Shown piece after piece: positions 35,224 through 46,404 of a stretch of 64,000 bases of DNA; position 1 is the first letter of the stretch; every line of letters begins with the position of its first letter. A model generated the notes under the pieces. It worked only from the letters and a program-made list of their open reading frames with translations, was not told the origin of the DNA and did not search any database. The stretch comes from Lactarius indigo (Eukaryota > Basidiomycota > Agaricomycetes > Russulales > Russulaceae): assembly GCA_025766275.1 (NCBI GenBank), contig JAFKAC010000095.1, positions 124,001 to 188,000 on the forward strand, given 5' to 3'. The translations under genes were made by a program, and so were the position numbers.

Positions 35224-35234
35224 TAAGAGTAGAC
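35224..35234 (+). promoter_or_regulatory. G3 self-priming primer-binding site
   Basis: TAAGAGTAGAC directly follows the LTR and is the exact complement of LTR positions 35023-35033. Confidence 0.7.
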
Positions 35235-37310
35235 CTCTTACCCTGCCACGAACGAGGCACAAATCATTCTCACAAACTACCAGATGAGACAATCAATCTC
35301 TCCTGTAGCCCGAAACCCTGGATTGCTGTGAGAAAGGACGATAGATCCCCCTCACACGCATGAACCCCGATTGCCGCAGAATGAGGTGTAAAGCGTTCCC
35401 AGAAATTGTGAACCGCAGAACGAGCCGATCGAGCTCCTCTGTAACCAGAACCTTATGCGTAACAATCCCCGAGTGGACACATAGCACACCAACACTCAGT
35501 GCAATCAATACTGCGAGTCACCAATGAAACCGAACCACAATGGATGATCTTAGAACAGGGGCTGTTGCTGCTGGACGAGGTGAAACACATCCCCACGAAA
35601 CCACGACTTGTGTGCATGACAGTCCCCACACGGACATACAGCACCCAGAGTCAGGACACACAGTGGATAACCTGAGACAACACGAGTATATTGAACCAGC
35701 TAGTAGACACGATGTAAGACATGCGACAAAGGATGACCCAGAACCACCATCCTTCATCAACAAAAGAATCGACTCGACGCCCCTGAACCGCGCAATGGAC
35801 TGCACAAGTGAACGATCCCCAGAATGGACCAGTAGTACACAGGCAGCTCATGAGATGAGCACAAAGCAACCTGGTCACATTGAACTCAGACAACCCTTGG
35901 AACAAATCAGCAACATGCAGACGATTTATGGAATGAGCGCAAAACGACTCAACGACACAGGAGTTGGCACGAATGAACCCCACGCCCAACGACTTGAGCA
36001 CGCGGACACGGATTCGCGTGATAACTGCGAAGAAACGCGAACGACAAAGCACAGAACGCTGTATCATGAAAAGGACCGACAAATCCCCGAAACCAATTAC
36101 GGACCTGCACAGAAGGAGCGAATAAACGAAACAGATATCACTAGATCGCCGAGTAAAGAATGACAAGAAAATGAGTCACAAGAAGACGACTCACAAAAGC
36201 AGCGACACAGAACCCGAGGACCTAATAGTGAAGAGAAGGTCACTCGACCCCCAAGCAAAGACAAACCTAAAGGGACATTAATCAGAGATGACGTGGATAT
36301 AGTCGACCGGTGTCAACAAAAACATGACAGAACTGAGATGGAACCACGCACCTACGAACGCAACTCGACATACATCATCAACACAGGAAAATCGATGACA
36401 TGTAGTCACCCCCAACCCATGAGCGTCAAAATAAAACCGATTACTTCTCAGACAGAAGTACAACGGGGCCTTTGATCAGAGACCTCAATAACAGATAACA
36501 AAACAAGAACTGGGAACCTCTATGACGACGAGCCAACAGACGATCCAGAGAGATCGACAAACGGAGCGATGACACGTGCCTGGCAGACGATCATCAGAGA
36601 CGCAAAGGGTACAACAAGGAACTACCTGTCGAACTTGTATGATGGATACATGGAAGACAACCAAGTCGAAGCCCGTGTAGAACCACTACACAAGGAGACG
36701 CACAGAATGATACACAATAAGCGACCAAGTTGAAGCCCGTGTCAAACCATGACACGTGGAGATGCACTGAACAAATATATTGATCAGATAAGACGAAGCC
36801 TGTGTAATGAAAATACATGAGGAGACGCACCGCATGACCAAAGGACAGCGAACCCTGGCCAAATCGTTACGTCTGATGAGACAGTAAGAAGGAGTACAAA
36901 CGAACAATGTCTCGAAGCACTTGACGAAGCATCAGCAGAAATACCGGAGGAAACGCAAGAGAACAAACCTCCATGGATAACGATATCACAACATTCACGA
37001 AATGGGCCAACTGGACTGAAAAAGGCCAGCGACACCATTACACCTGTCAAGGCGATGAGACTGTATGTGCCTAAGGAAACACGAGAACATGAACTCCTGC
37101 CAGTAACAATGTCAGGACCCCCACAAAACAACTGAACTAAAGAAGTACCTACATACAAACAGCGTCGACAGGAAAGACAATGCCTCCAGTGTAAAAGACC
37201 AGGATATCAGGTTTGCGAATGCCCGGCCAAGCGAATATCAACAGAACAGATCGCGACTGAAATCCGAAAGATGAACGCCACTGCTAGGCGAAAAACGATC
37301 ATGTGAATGC
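35235..37310 (+). pseudogene. G3 gag remnant
   Basis: A hydrophilic, Thr/His/Arg/Glu-rich reading frame (35540-36163) is followed by fragmented sequence. A knuckle-like CLQCKRPGYQVCEC (37181-37222) has tyrosine where CCHC needs histidine, a likely C-to-T change. Many stops follow. The gag assignment rests on position and the knuckle only. Confidence 0.6.
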
Positions 37311-37599
37311 TGAGACTTGACGAGGCCACCCTGAAACAAATTGTGACTGAACTCCAGAGTGCAGATGTCAATACATGACGAAAAATGGTATCATGACTCA
37401 CAGAAAAACTGGAAAATGAACAAGAGGATGAGAACGCCGAAAGCAATGAGGATACGGCAGTAAAAGCACTCGTGAATCACGTACCCAAAGAAGAGTATCA
37501 CGACGGAGTTACTGCTAAACTCACTTCAAAGACGCCGAACAACTCCATTGACCAAAGCGAAACAAGAAGCGAAACCCCGAACAGACACATCGAGATCGA

Positions 37600-40110
37600 C
37601 GAAAATACGTCGACTAAAGCAATTATGACTTGCAAAAGACTCCGTCATGACGCAGTAGCAATGCTCGACTTGAGGACTGTGGACAGATTCACCAATTGTA
37701 AAAGGGAGGAGAAATCAAACCTCGAACTAAAACTCTGCGAATTTTGACCCATCGCAGGTACAAGCAAAGTATCAAACCAACGAGATGACATGACCTTCGC
37801 ATACCGAGAAACAGCCCAATGCAGGTTACCCACCTCTACCACACCTCCATGCACCATGAATATAAGGGAAACTCAACCAGCAATCAGCCAGAACAACAAA
37901 GAAATACCCAGAGTGGAGTGGTACAGCACATTGCAACGAGGCACCAGGGTCGACACCGTCGCACAGCAACGTCAGGAGAGGAAAAGAAGAAAGTCATTAA
38001 GAGAGTGTTACACAGACCAGACAATAACGCCGTTGGGAGAAACTGAACAGAAGTTCCCACCACAACAACATGACGATCATGTGACCACATCAGTACTCAA
38101 TAAACCAATGATCACATCGAACAAAATATACTCGCTAAACAAGCCCAAATGCTTGGACGGTTCTATGACGGAATGCCTCATAAAAGAATGTCTTCACAAA
38201 TCTCAGTCACCCCTCTTCTGCTTGGGAATGAAAGACGAAAAACGACAACTGAGATACAACCCACTAAAACAATTGACGACGTGGAATGTGTGAGTGATCC
38301 TACTAATTCCAGACATTCTAGATCAGCTGACTGACAAAATGTGCTTTACCACGTCCGACATACGTCAAATGTATGCCAAGATCTGGGGTCAGGATAGGAA
38401 ACAACGCCAGATTACGACTACAGGACTAGTCGGACCAACGATCGTACCCTCTTGGTTGACCGATTCTCTGATGAAGCTCCAAATGAATGCCAAAACACAT
38501 CTCTCACTGCGTATCTTAAACTTACTCGACAGCACTGTTCACTTCTTTGGACAATATGACAATTTTAATCATTCTCAGCTACGCGCGCCACAAACTACTC
38601 TGTGTCTTGATACAAACAAATCGGACCACTTCAGTTGACAACATCGATCACGAACACTCTCTACCATCCAACAAAGTTGCTGTACCCTTGGGACTCTTGG
38701 ACGCCAACAACTATTTACTCCGCGATACACCGAACCTGTCCGACCTCTTACACAAATGACCAACCCCCTTTTATACACACTGAAGCACGCTATGACACTA
38801 CCCTCCCCCATCGATTGTAGTCACTATGTGTACGATCGGGAACTCTTTGTGCCAATACATGTTCTTGCACACTGGCGACGTCTGATTGACGACACACAAT
38901 ACCTGGTCATCGTCCTCGCAAATCTCCATCACCACCTGGACACCTGCCCCATCCTGGTGAACTACGTCCTTCGACATTGTCATGTCCATAACACACACTT
39001 TCATACCACTACCCTTTCTCGTCACCCTGCCCGTACTTCGCCCGATACTGACCTTTTCCCTGTTGTCGTTCTACCCTTGTTACGCCTCCTCATAGCCATT
39101 CAGACTGCCATGACTGACGTTCATTCCCTCCACCCCCCGACACATGGTGCTGCCGACCCTCGGCCCGGCAACGACCGTCTTGTGATTGCAGACGATCCCC
39201 TTCTGAGGAGGGGGGTAATTCAGTCGCTTCACGACTCAATCACCATGAAGCACCCACACGAAAACAAAAATCTCCCGAAATTACCCCATGCACCCTCGTC
39301 GTCCATTGAGTTGCGACGAAATACATCCCGCTTCAACACATTTATCCGGGACTTCGACGCCAAGACCTCCAAGTCTCTCAATTTCATTACCACCACCAAT
39401 CAAAGACGTTCCAAAATCAGAGCCATCATACTGACAAAAGAAAACAGTGACATCGAAAGGATGACTAACCTGTTCAGCAACCATATGCCACCACGCTACG
39501 GACTGCCAAGCAAGACACCATCCGAGTGAGGCCTACGTGTTATCACTATACTCACACGCGCTCCACCAAACATCCATTCAGAATACTGCTCGTACACCAA
39601 TGATCAAACAAAAAGTCTGAGCCAACAACAAGTGCAATGTCTCAAAACTCGTGCCAACCCTCAATGGTACAGCAAATGTACAACACAGTTACTAGTAACG
39701 CTGTCTGCCCACGACACATGACCATCTAAGGAGACAACATGGTACCCATATGAGATAATCACGGGGTCCATACCCTCGACATGTCGGCAGACACCTATCA
39801 TCCTGCGAGCAAGCAACAAACATCTCGCCATGCAGAACGCACTCCGCAGAAATCTCTCATCGATTACAGCGATTAGAAAAGGGTTGATCAGAAATCATCA
39901 AATGACACACAGCGAACCCACGCCACAACCATGTAAACCATCTCATATTTTAGATAAGACACGTTCACCGAAACTGGGGAAGGCCCATGACACGTTCTAT
40001 GAGAAATCGCTCATCCCTGATTGTACAGTCAATACCATCAGAAGCCAAGAGGTACAATCCTCACCTCAATCAACCTTGGAAAACACCAAACGAAATAACA
40101 AACGAATCTT
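37600..40110 (+). pseudogene. G3 pol remnant: protease, RT, RNase H, integrase
   Basis: The sequence is heavily decayed, but the order is legible. A protease-like segment has AMLDLRTVDRF (about 37,660). RT has KSQSPLF, then IPDILDQLTD and FTTSDIRQMYAKIW (38,190-38,400); the YxDD region is not recognisable. RNase H has YDRELFVPIHVLAHWRR (about 38,830-38,890), ending TLSRHPARTSPDTDL. The integrase zinc region has ADDPLLRRGVIQSLHDS (about 39,190-39,240). Core fragments include FITTT and RYGLPSKTPSE followed by TGA where DRG is expected (39,380-39,530). A GPF/Y-like end has KLGKAHDTFYEKSLIPD (about 39,975-40,030). The family is clear from collinearity; the copy is dead. Confidence 0.75.
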
Positions 40111-41050
40111 CGACCATCAAACACCAGTCAAGAAGATGACGCCGCTATCAATACGACGAAAGAAACGCTCCACCATACATGATAGGGTAAAACCCCTAGA
40201 TAACGACCAGATACCAGCGCAACTCGCACAACATAAGAGGCAAGCACCATTGAACATCAACCCCACCGCCACAAATTCCCTAACGATGGACAAACACCCC
40301 CCACCAACCACAACTATCACAGCTGACCAGCTCCCTGCCCAATGGACGTTCGAATCCGACAACGGACACACAGCCCCCGATCGTCTCCCAATCAACAAGG
40401 AGAGACACACTCGCCTGACATCAGCGCCATTGCCATCTCCTACCACCGAAGGCCCTGATGAACTAGGGCGACCCATCATCACTCAGGACCACAACAGCAC
40501 AACTGAAAGCCATATCCAGGGAAACACAGACGTCGACCAGGACAAAGGATCACCCCATGTCAATTCAGAGGCAAATGTCCATTGCCAACACCACCTATAC
40601 GACCTAGTGAATGCAGATGCTACGTTTGAAATGAACAATTGCACGTTTCATGTTCACAGTTACTTCTTCACGTGTGAATCACCTTATTTCCGACGACTTT
40701 GGAAAATCGCGGGATCTACGACAGAAACGCCCATCAATCTTAGCAATGATGGACTGATCCCAGTTGAGAACGACACCACCATGGGACCATACTACGTCAT
40801 GCTCAATGAGGTAACGACTGAAGAATTCGAACTACTCCTATGGGTCTTCTATAACTTGGATTACTCGGTGTACAAGGCGACTACTCGAGAATGGACACTA
40901 ATCCTTCGATTAGCACAACAATGGGAGTTCCCCAGGGTCGAAGCCCTATGCTGGAGAGAACTTCTAAACATCGGTTTAGTCGCTCATTCTCCATTACAGG
41001 TCCTGCAAGGTTATTCTTCGCACACTAACGACGAGAACACTCATCACTGA
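40110..41050 (+). CDS. BTB/POZ domain fused in frame behind the G3 integrase end
   Basis: The open frame runs from 39830 to 41050 (406 codons). It starts in the integrase C-terminal region, passes a Thr/Pro-rich linker (about 40,130-40,560) and ends in a fungal-type BTB/POZ domain (about 40,600-41,000). BTB landmarks are FEMNNCTFHVHSYFF, SPYFRRLW, VTTEEFELLLWVFYNLDY and LRLAQQWEFPRVEALCWREL, which match the usual order of helices in fungal BTB proteins. BTB domains mediate dimerisation and partner binding, often with cullin-3 ligases. The domain lacks stops, unlike the RT part upstream. Whether it was captured from a host gene or is a family trait of this retrotransposon cannot be told from one copy. 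Expression is unproven. Confidence 0.72.
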
Positions 41051-41125
41051 CACTACACACGAAACCAACACCATTCGACCCCCAGTCATGAACTTGCGAC
41101 CAAGACAACGCCGTGACGGCTGACT

Positions 41126-41638
41126 GTGATGAATCCCGACCCAGATCACGACGCGTCTCTTGCTATACCACGAGATAGCACGCAACCAGCCACCTCAAAT
41201 GAACCAGAACCTGAAGTGCGACAGCGTCTACCAGCCGTAATCGACCTTGTCGAGGATCACAACCCGACGCCAACACAAGGACAACGTAATGACCGCCGCA
41301 GCACACAAACCAACACCTACCATTGCTGCCATTGCCATGGTGTCGGACACACCAAGGCCTTCTGTCGCCAACCCCACGCTCGGTGTACCCCACAGCGACG
41401 TTGCCCCATTCCACCTTGCCACCCCTATTACAGACTCCAGTGCCCTGCATCGACGACTCCACCCACTAGCACACGTACCTGTACATGGGTACGTGACTCA
41501 CTCTCCCCCACCAGGGCAACCCAACTGACCATGCACCCCCAACGCCGCCGACGCCGCACCACGATTGACAATCAACCAGTAGACAACTACAAATACCCTT
41601 ACGACGTTGACTGGGAAGCTGCCGATCACAGCCCCTAG
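41126..41638 (+). CDS. Short G3 ORF with a CCHC zinc knuckle
   Basis: This 170-codon frame lies between the BTB region and the polypurine tract. It contains an intact CX2CX4HX4C knuckle, CCHCHGVGHTKAFC (about 41,325-41,366), followed by Cys/Pro/Arg-rich sequence. A knuckle normally belongs to gag at the other end of a gypsy element, so its presence here is unusual. It may be a nucleic-acid-binding tail of the polyprotein that lost its frame, or an independent accessory ORF. Confidence 0.5.
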   Translation: MMNPDPDHDASLAIPRDSTQPATSNEPEPEVRQRLPAVIDLVEDHNPTPTQGQRNDRRSTQTNTYHCCHCHGVGHTKAFCRQPHARCTPQRRCPIPPCHPYYRLQCPASTTPPTSTRTCTWVRDSLSPTRATQLTMHPQRRRRRTTIDNQPVDNYKYPYDVDWEAADHSP

Positions 41639-41660
41639 CTCATTTGCGGACGAATGAACC

Positions 41661-41671
41661 AAGAAAGGGGG
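41661..41671 (+). promoter_or_regulatory. G3 polypurine tract
   Basis: AAGAAAGGGGG lies just before the 3' LTR, with three bases between. Confidence 0.75.
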
Positions 41672-41674
41672 CTA

Positions 41675-42103
41675 TGTCACAATCACATGACATCGTGACA
41701 TCATGTCACGCAACGTCCGCATTCAAGTTCTAACCCTCAAAAGTTTTACAGAAGTTGTGTATCGCTCAGAGCATGCCTTATGGTGCTAAGATTCTGAATC
41801 ATCTACATAGCAATCGATAGTGACATGACTTACAGATAACGGTCCCTGAAAACCCCAGTATGTATGAGTATAAGATGTAGTTCATTGAGTAGCACAAACT
41901 TTGTCTACTCTTAGTCCTTTGAAACCAATCTACAGTTGTCTTGTCTTGCCTTGCCCGAACTCCCCTCTCTCGTACGATTGCCCTCGGCTTGAGCCACGAT
42001 TACCCCAACTTCAACTTAGTCGTTGACTAAGTTCCGACACTACCTGCCCTTACCTTGGGCCCGAATTGGAATGCGTCATGGACGGTCTGTTGGTACCGTG
42101 ACA
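41675..42103 (+). repeat. G3 3' LTR
   Basis: It has the same length as the 5' LTR. The differences seen are almost all C/T or G/A at CpG sites. Confidence 0.95.
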
Positions 42104-42488
42104 TGTTCCCTCTTCTCCAATGTAACATCAGTTCCTCACTGTTGTGTGCCAGACAACCTCTTGCTTTACTCTACTTGCACTCCCTGTTGCTGCTTCCAGC
42201 CACTCTTGATATCTCACCACAGTCTCCCTTGTCACTGTGAGTATCATCTCTATGTGTGCTATTCATCACGACTCTAGTGAAACAGTTTACCTTTGCAAAC
42301 CCACTCAGACTCGTGTTGTCATTCCTATCACTGCAATCCACATGGTTGTCTCAATGTTCCTGGAATACAAGGTTGATGAGGATGGGGTGGAGGACACAGG
42401 CAAGTTCTCTCTCATGTGACATGCATACTTAGAAGTCATGAAATATCCTGTGGACATGGACGAAGAGGATGAGTTGGAGGATGGTTGA

Positions 42489-43696
42489 TGTAGTACTCTG
42501 ACGCTGTTGTACTTTACTTGGTTGTGGTAATGTGTGTCTGTGTTCGCTTTGATGCTAATTCTTACTATGTCATGCGAAGAGTCCAGTTAACAGAAACTGA
42601 GATTCACAAGTAGGGGTATGTCCATATTTACATGTGGTCAGTATAGGATTGGTCTGAGGGCCAAGTCAAATGTATAGTGATGAAAAGGGGGATGGTAGGA
42701 GGGGTAGAGAGGGTGGAAGGACAAGCGAAACATGAACGCAGGTACAGGGGGTAGTAACATGGACTTGTGAAGTAGAGATAGACAATACGTGCGAATGTGA
42801 GGAAGGAGTCCACAAGACTTGGTAATGCGAAGCTATGAGTACATGACATAGGCAAAGGACAAATACGATGTACTAGAATGTCCACATCTGGAGAGACATC
42901 CAGTTGATTGGGTACCTTGGGTAAGCGACAAAGATCAAAAAAAATGGGAGGGGGAGATACCAGTGAAATGTGAGCACAGGTATGGGTGGTAGGGACAGAC
43001 AACACGGAGTAGGTGGACGACATGTGCAGATATGAGGGAACAGGGACCGGGCGTCTGGGTAATGTGAAATTGTGAACATACAAAGTTAGGTAATAATAAC
43101 ATACAACACAATATATCGCCCAACTAATGCGAAGTGGTTTGTTGCGGCTCAGTGTGCCTGGCATCTTCCAGGTGGTAAGGAAGAGTCATGCCATTGGCCA
43201 AGTGAGAGGAGAGTGGCAAGAGAGGATCTTTGCAGACTGATGGGGATACATTGTGATCAACACAGAGATGGCCGCAGCGACAATAAGCCAGGTTTGGTTA
43301 GAGCCTCCAGGTGTTGCAGTAGAAGGGTGCCAGAACCTGGTGGGGATCTGAGGCCAATGTAGAGAGTGTGGTGGGTGCCAAGGAGTGTATCAGCAATAGA
43401 GAGAGTGACAAGGAAGATGTGTTGGAGTCAGATTAGAGTGGGTGTATGTACAGAGGATCGGGAACAGATTGATTGACACAAGGTGATCGTGATAGAAGCA
43501 GAGTCCAAAAATCAGTACAATGATTGGCTGAGGAGACAGTACCAGTCAAGTTGCCAAAAAAGGCAAAGATGGAAGATTGGGCCAAGCACTTGACAGACAA
43601 CAGATTCGAATTGACTCAAATTATACAGTAAAACTCGGATGCAAGGTACAATACATGACTTGTTACACTGGCACATAGTAGCAGACTTCCTAATAA
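42489..43696. other. Intergenic; no gene recognised
   Basis: This is the 3' flank of the Plavaka-like remnant and the 3' flank of the minus-strand gene ending at 43697. Two segments near 42,630-42,860 and 42,880-43,110 share a loosely similar G-rich layout (for example GAACATGAGT/ACATGTGCAGATATGAGGGA), but there is no clear terminal inverted repeat. Confidence 0.5.
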
Positions 43697-44341
43697 TCAT
43701 ATCTCCCTCTTCCTTTTGTTATTTCTGGCATTGTAGTCAGTTTCTCCGGCATCCTGATCAACTTCTTTGTGTTTGGTGCAAGGGTTGGCGAGCATGTTGG
43801 GGTCAACATCAGTGAGCATAGTGTCAGCCTCCACGAGATCACAGTCTGTCTGCACGCTTTTATTGAATAGGCATCGCTGTGGAGGTCAGTCGAGTGAGAA
43901 GATAGATGGAAATGACTCACATCCTTAGGATAAGTTGTCCACTTTTGATTGGGCCTATTGGAGTGATACCTGAGAACATGTCCCCAGGCCAAAATCCTAT
44001 AAGGACGCGGGGAGGAAGGCTGACTCAGGAAGTCGTACTCGCAGTACGACAGCTCCTCGGCACCAAGTTCGACCCTTGAGAACATGGGAGTCAGTGAGAG
44101 AGACAAGATGGGAATGGACTCACTGCTCGTGCAACAGTTGGTTACGTTCCCAGAGGAGTTTGAACACAGCACAATTATGCGCACACAGGAGATCTTGCAA
44201 GGTTGCCTCATGGATGCTTTGGATAGAAAGGGCTTCCATGCGGCTGATCGGAGTCTTAGACCAGTGGTAGATGCGATCATCCAACTTGGATACAATCGTG
44301 GCCTCAGGGGACTTGGGGATGTTATCAGGTTCAGAGGACAT
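43697..44341 (-). CDS. Hypothetical protein, three exons (183 aa)
   Basis: Exons are 44341-44124, 44074-43921 and 43876-43697, with introns of 49 and 44 nt bounded by GT-AG. Phases agree throughout and no stop occurs. The product begins MSSEPDNIPKSP. It has an alpha-helical segment rich in Leu, His and Glu (LQDLLCAHNCAVFKLLWERN), then EYDFLSQPSSPRPYRILAWGH, an acidic stretch, and a basic end KRKREI that could act as a nuclear signal. I do not know a function. The layout resembles a repetitive hypothetical family I associate with Agaricomycetes. It is transcribed away from the next gene, with 136 bp between the two ATGs. Of the genes in the repeat-rich part it is the only one that looks undamaged. 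Confidence 0.6.
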
Positions 44342-45481
44342 GGTATGGTGAGCGTGTCAAGAGAGGGAGGTGGAGTGCTGGAGGCATTTATGGATGCCAG
44401 AGCCCCAAAAGCATGACATGTGATCAGGTGGGGTATTGTTGTTCTTTTTTTTTTAATCCCCAATCCCCACTACCACAATGTCTACATATACTGGCTTTGG
44501 GAATGGCTTCAACAGTGGATCAATGGGAGACCTGGGATTCCAAGCCTCTGAGGGCCAGAGCCAGTGGCAGTTCACCAGAACAGGGGGCACTACTGGGCCC
44601 AGACAAAGCACTTTCGGCTCACAAGTCGTACAGGTGAGAGGATAGCATACAGTTCTCTCTAGCATCATGCTGACTGTGTCCCAGAACACAGATGTTATCA
44701 TGAGTATAGTTGCAGGTGCCTCCGAAGCAGCGCTAGAACATAACACATTCTACATGGGGCTCAAGACAATGGCCAATAACCAAGCGACAGAACTAGAAGC
44801 CCTCAGAGGAACCATTGAACAGAAGATCCAGGAGATCGTTGGCTGCAACAAGGTGATCGATATATTAAAGGTGCAATGCGAGACTCTTGAGTACCTGCCA
44901 GGGAGAAACCTTGGGGACGCTGTCACTGCTGACACCACTGGCCCAGAGGGACGATTGACAGATTTGCAAGGGACTACCATACTCTCAAGGGCGCTGGCAA
45001 CGACAAAGGTCAGATCACATTTCTGACAGACATCAGACCAATGCCGACACCCTGGAAGAGGAATGAGCACCCCAAAGTGATGATCTGGATCAAGCACGAA
45101 TTTGCCCTCACAGTAGCCAAGGCCAAGGCCCAGAAAGGGGAGTCAAGTGGGGATCCATCGGATGCAGCCAAGACAAAGGGAAAGGTGGGTCACCCAAGCA
45201 AGAGAGATCAAGAAGAAGTGGGCCACAAGTATATCTACCTCCAGCATTGCGATGGTACCCCAATCAGCATCAAGACACTTGGCAATATGAGCATCAAAGC
45301 AAGATCCCTCTGGGACTTTCTCCTCAAGAAGGGGATGGCCACCCCCACATTCTGCAAGTTGCCGTGGGATGCATTGGATCTGTACACATGTGCCATGCTC
45401 ACAGATCCAGAGTTTGACTTCCTTCTTCTATGCAACAACACAACATGGAAACTACAGGAGTGGTCTATTCAGAACTACCTG

Positions 45482-45967
45482 TGTTACAGACTTCAACTTA
45501 CGACCAGTTATGACTATGGTCCAACTCTAGTATTAGTCATGGACACTTACACCGTATCAGTCAGCATAGTAGCTCACATGATTGTGACTCGTGTGTGACT
45601 CATTCCTAGGATAGCAGTACTAGGGTTCGAGCTAGTTACGCTATTGGTTTCTCATTGTTCTAGCGGTGCTTCAAAGCCCACGTGTATATGTATAAGTAGT
45701 TGTCTTAGAAGACCAAGAGTCCCCATCTTGGTCTTCTTCAATCCACCCTTTTGACTCGTCTCTCACTTCGCCTTAGTCTTGGACTAAGTGTACTTCCACT
45801 TCTATCCACCAAGGGATAGTACTCTTTCACCTTAGCTGCAGCGTGTGCCAAAGTGCCCCTGTTCAGCTTGCTTTGGGTTGACACGTGATCCCCATTCGCT
45901 TGACCTTTGCTAAGTTGATTATGCCTATTCAGAGTCCAAGTTGGACTAACACTGGTGGAGTGTAACA
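45482..45967 (+). mobile_element. Solo LTR related to the G2 LTR
   Basis: It starts TGTTACAGAC and ends GTGTAACA. It shares with the G2 LTR the segments around TATAAGTAG, GAAGACCAAGAGTCCCC and ATCTTGGTCTTC, in the same spacing (TATA at 45691, priming segment at 45725, 34 nt apart). The flanks acctg / accca can both derive from acccg by CpG deamination on opposite strands, which also restores the Tyr-Pro codons of the host gene. Confidence 0.85.
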
Positions 45968-46225
45968 ACCCAGGCTGGGCTGGCAACCGGGGACTCTGAC
46001 TGAAGAATGCCGATGGGAATGCAGGCCAGAATGCAGATGCCTTGGACGACCCAGTGCTCATCAGGATAAAGTCGAGCGATGGAACAGACAATTCCAATGA
46101 TAGCACACGACTAGCTGACAATGGGACAGATAACAACATCCATGGGATCAGGGAGACAACACCTGGACCAGGGCCAGAAGACACAGGTATCCCACAACCA
46201 GATGACGATCCCAGGGATGATCCCA

Positions 46226-46404
46226 CCCCATCAACACAATCAGTACGTAGTGTCCTCATTATTTTCAGCAACACTAACTTATGTTCAAGTCCCGAGGGCC
46301 CTTTTCCCCCAAGGAAAACCTTGCCCCATCAACCCAATTGGTACGTCATACCTTCGCTATTCTCAGCGACGCTAATATATGTCCCAAGTCTCGAGGCCCC
46401 GCAC
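46226..46404 (+). repeat. Tandem duplication containing an intron
   Basis: Two copies of about 80 bp at a period near 97 bp run from CCCCATCAACACAAT to CCCGAGGGCCC and from CCCCATCAACCCAAT to CTCGAGGCCC. Each has its own GTACGT donor and a TTCAAG/CCCAAG-type acceptor. They have diverged by many substitutions. Confidence 0.75.

Larger units (their letters stand above)
34795..42103 (+). mobile_element. Complete Ty3/gypsy element G3 carrying a BTB domain
   Basis: Both LTRs are 429 bp (34795-35223, 41675-42103). The target duplication is tgttc (34790-34794, 42104-42108). Inside, on the plus strand, are a self-priming site, a strongly decayed gag-protease-RT-RNase H-integrase region, a BTB/POZ domain in the same frame as the integrase C-terminal part, a short ORF with a CCHC knuckle, and a polypurine tract. 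The 7.3-kb element sits within LTR-A copy 9. Confidence 0.93.
33612..42268 (+). mobile_element. Solo LTR-A copy 9, split by two later insertions
   Basis: The LTR pieces are 33612-33890, 34616-34794 and 42104-42268. Flanks are caact (33607-33611) and cgact (42269-42273), one CpG transition apart. It was entered first or second by solo LTR B (33891-34615) and by the complete element G3 (34795-42103). Confidence 0.9.
32679..42488 (+). pseudogene. 3' part of a Plavaka/KDZ-like DNA transposase gene, broken by LTR insertions
   Basis: Three coding pieces join in frame when the LTR insertions are set aside. Piece 1 is 32679-32733. Piece 2 is 33344-33434, with KLWLLNGQMVHSVWQE, followed by a GT-AG intron to about 33,540. 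Piece 3 runs from there to 33611 and continues at 42269-42488, with VYLCKPTQTRVVIPITAIHMVVSMF and an acidic tail. The pattern LxNGQxxxSxWxE followed by a valine-rich strand and FSLM resembles the C-terminal part of basidiomycete Plavaka transposases; this is from memory of the family and was not searched. A TGA at 42418-42420 is probably a former CGA, with the likely natural stop at 42486-42488. The N-terminal part is missing beyond the E1 edge. Confidence 0.55.

Noticed and set aside
42613..43164. Possible minus-strand gene of 178 codons
   Set aside because: Pro/Ser/Leu/Tyr-rich low-complexity frame without domain, splice support or start context.
45009..45029. A 21-nt GT-AG intron in the gene at 44.5 kb
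   Set aside because: Too short for splicing; the alternative frame reads straight through this position, so a frameshift upstream explains it better.
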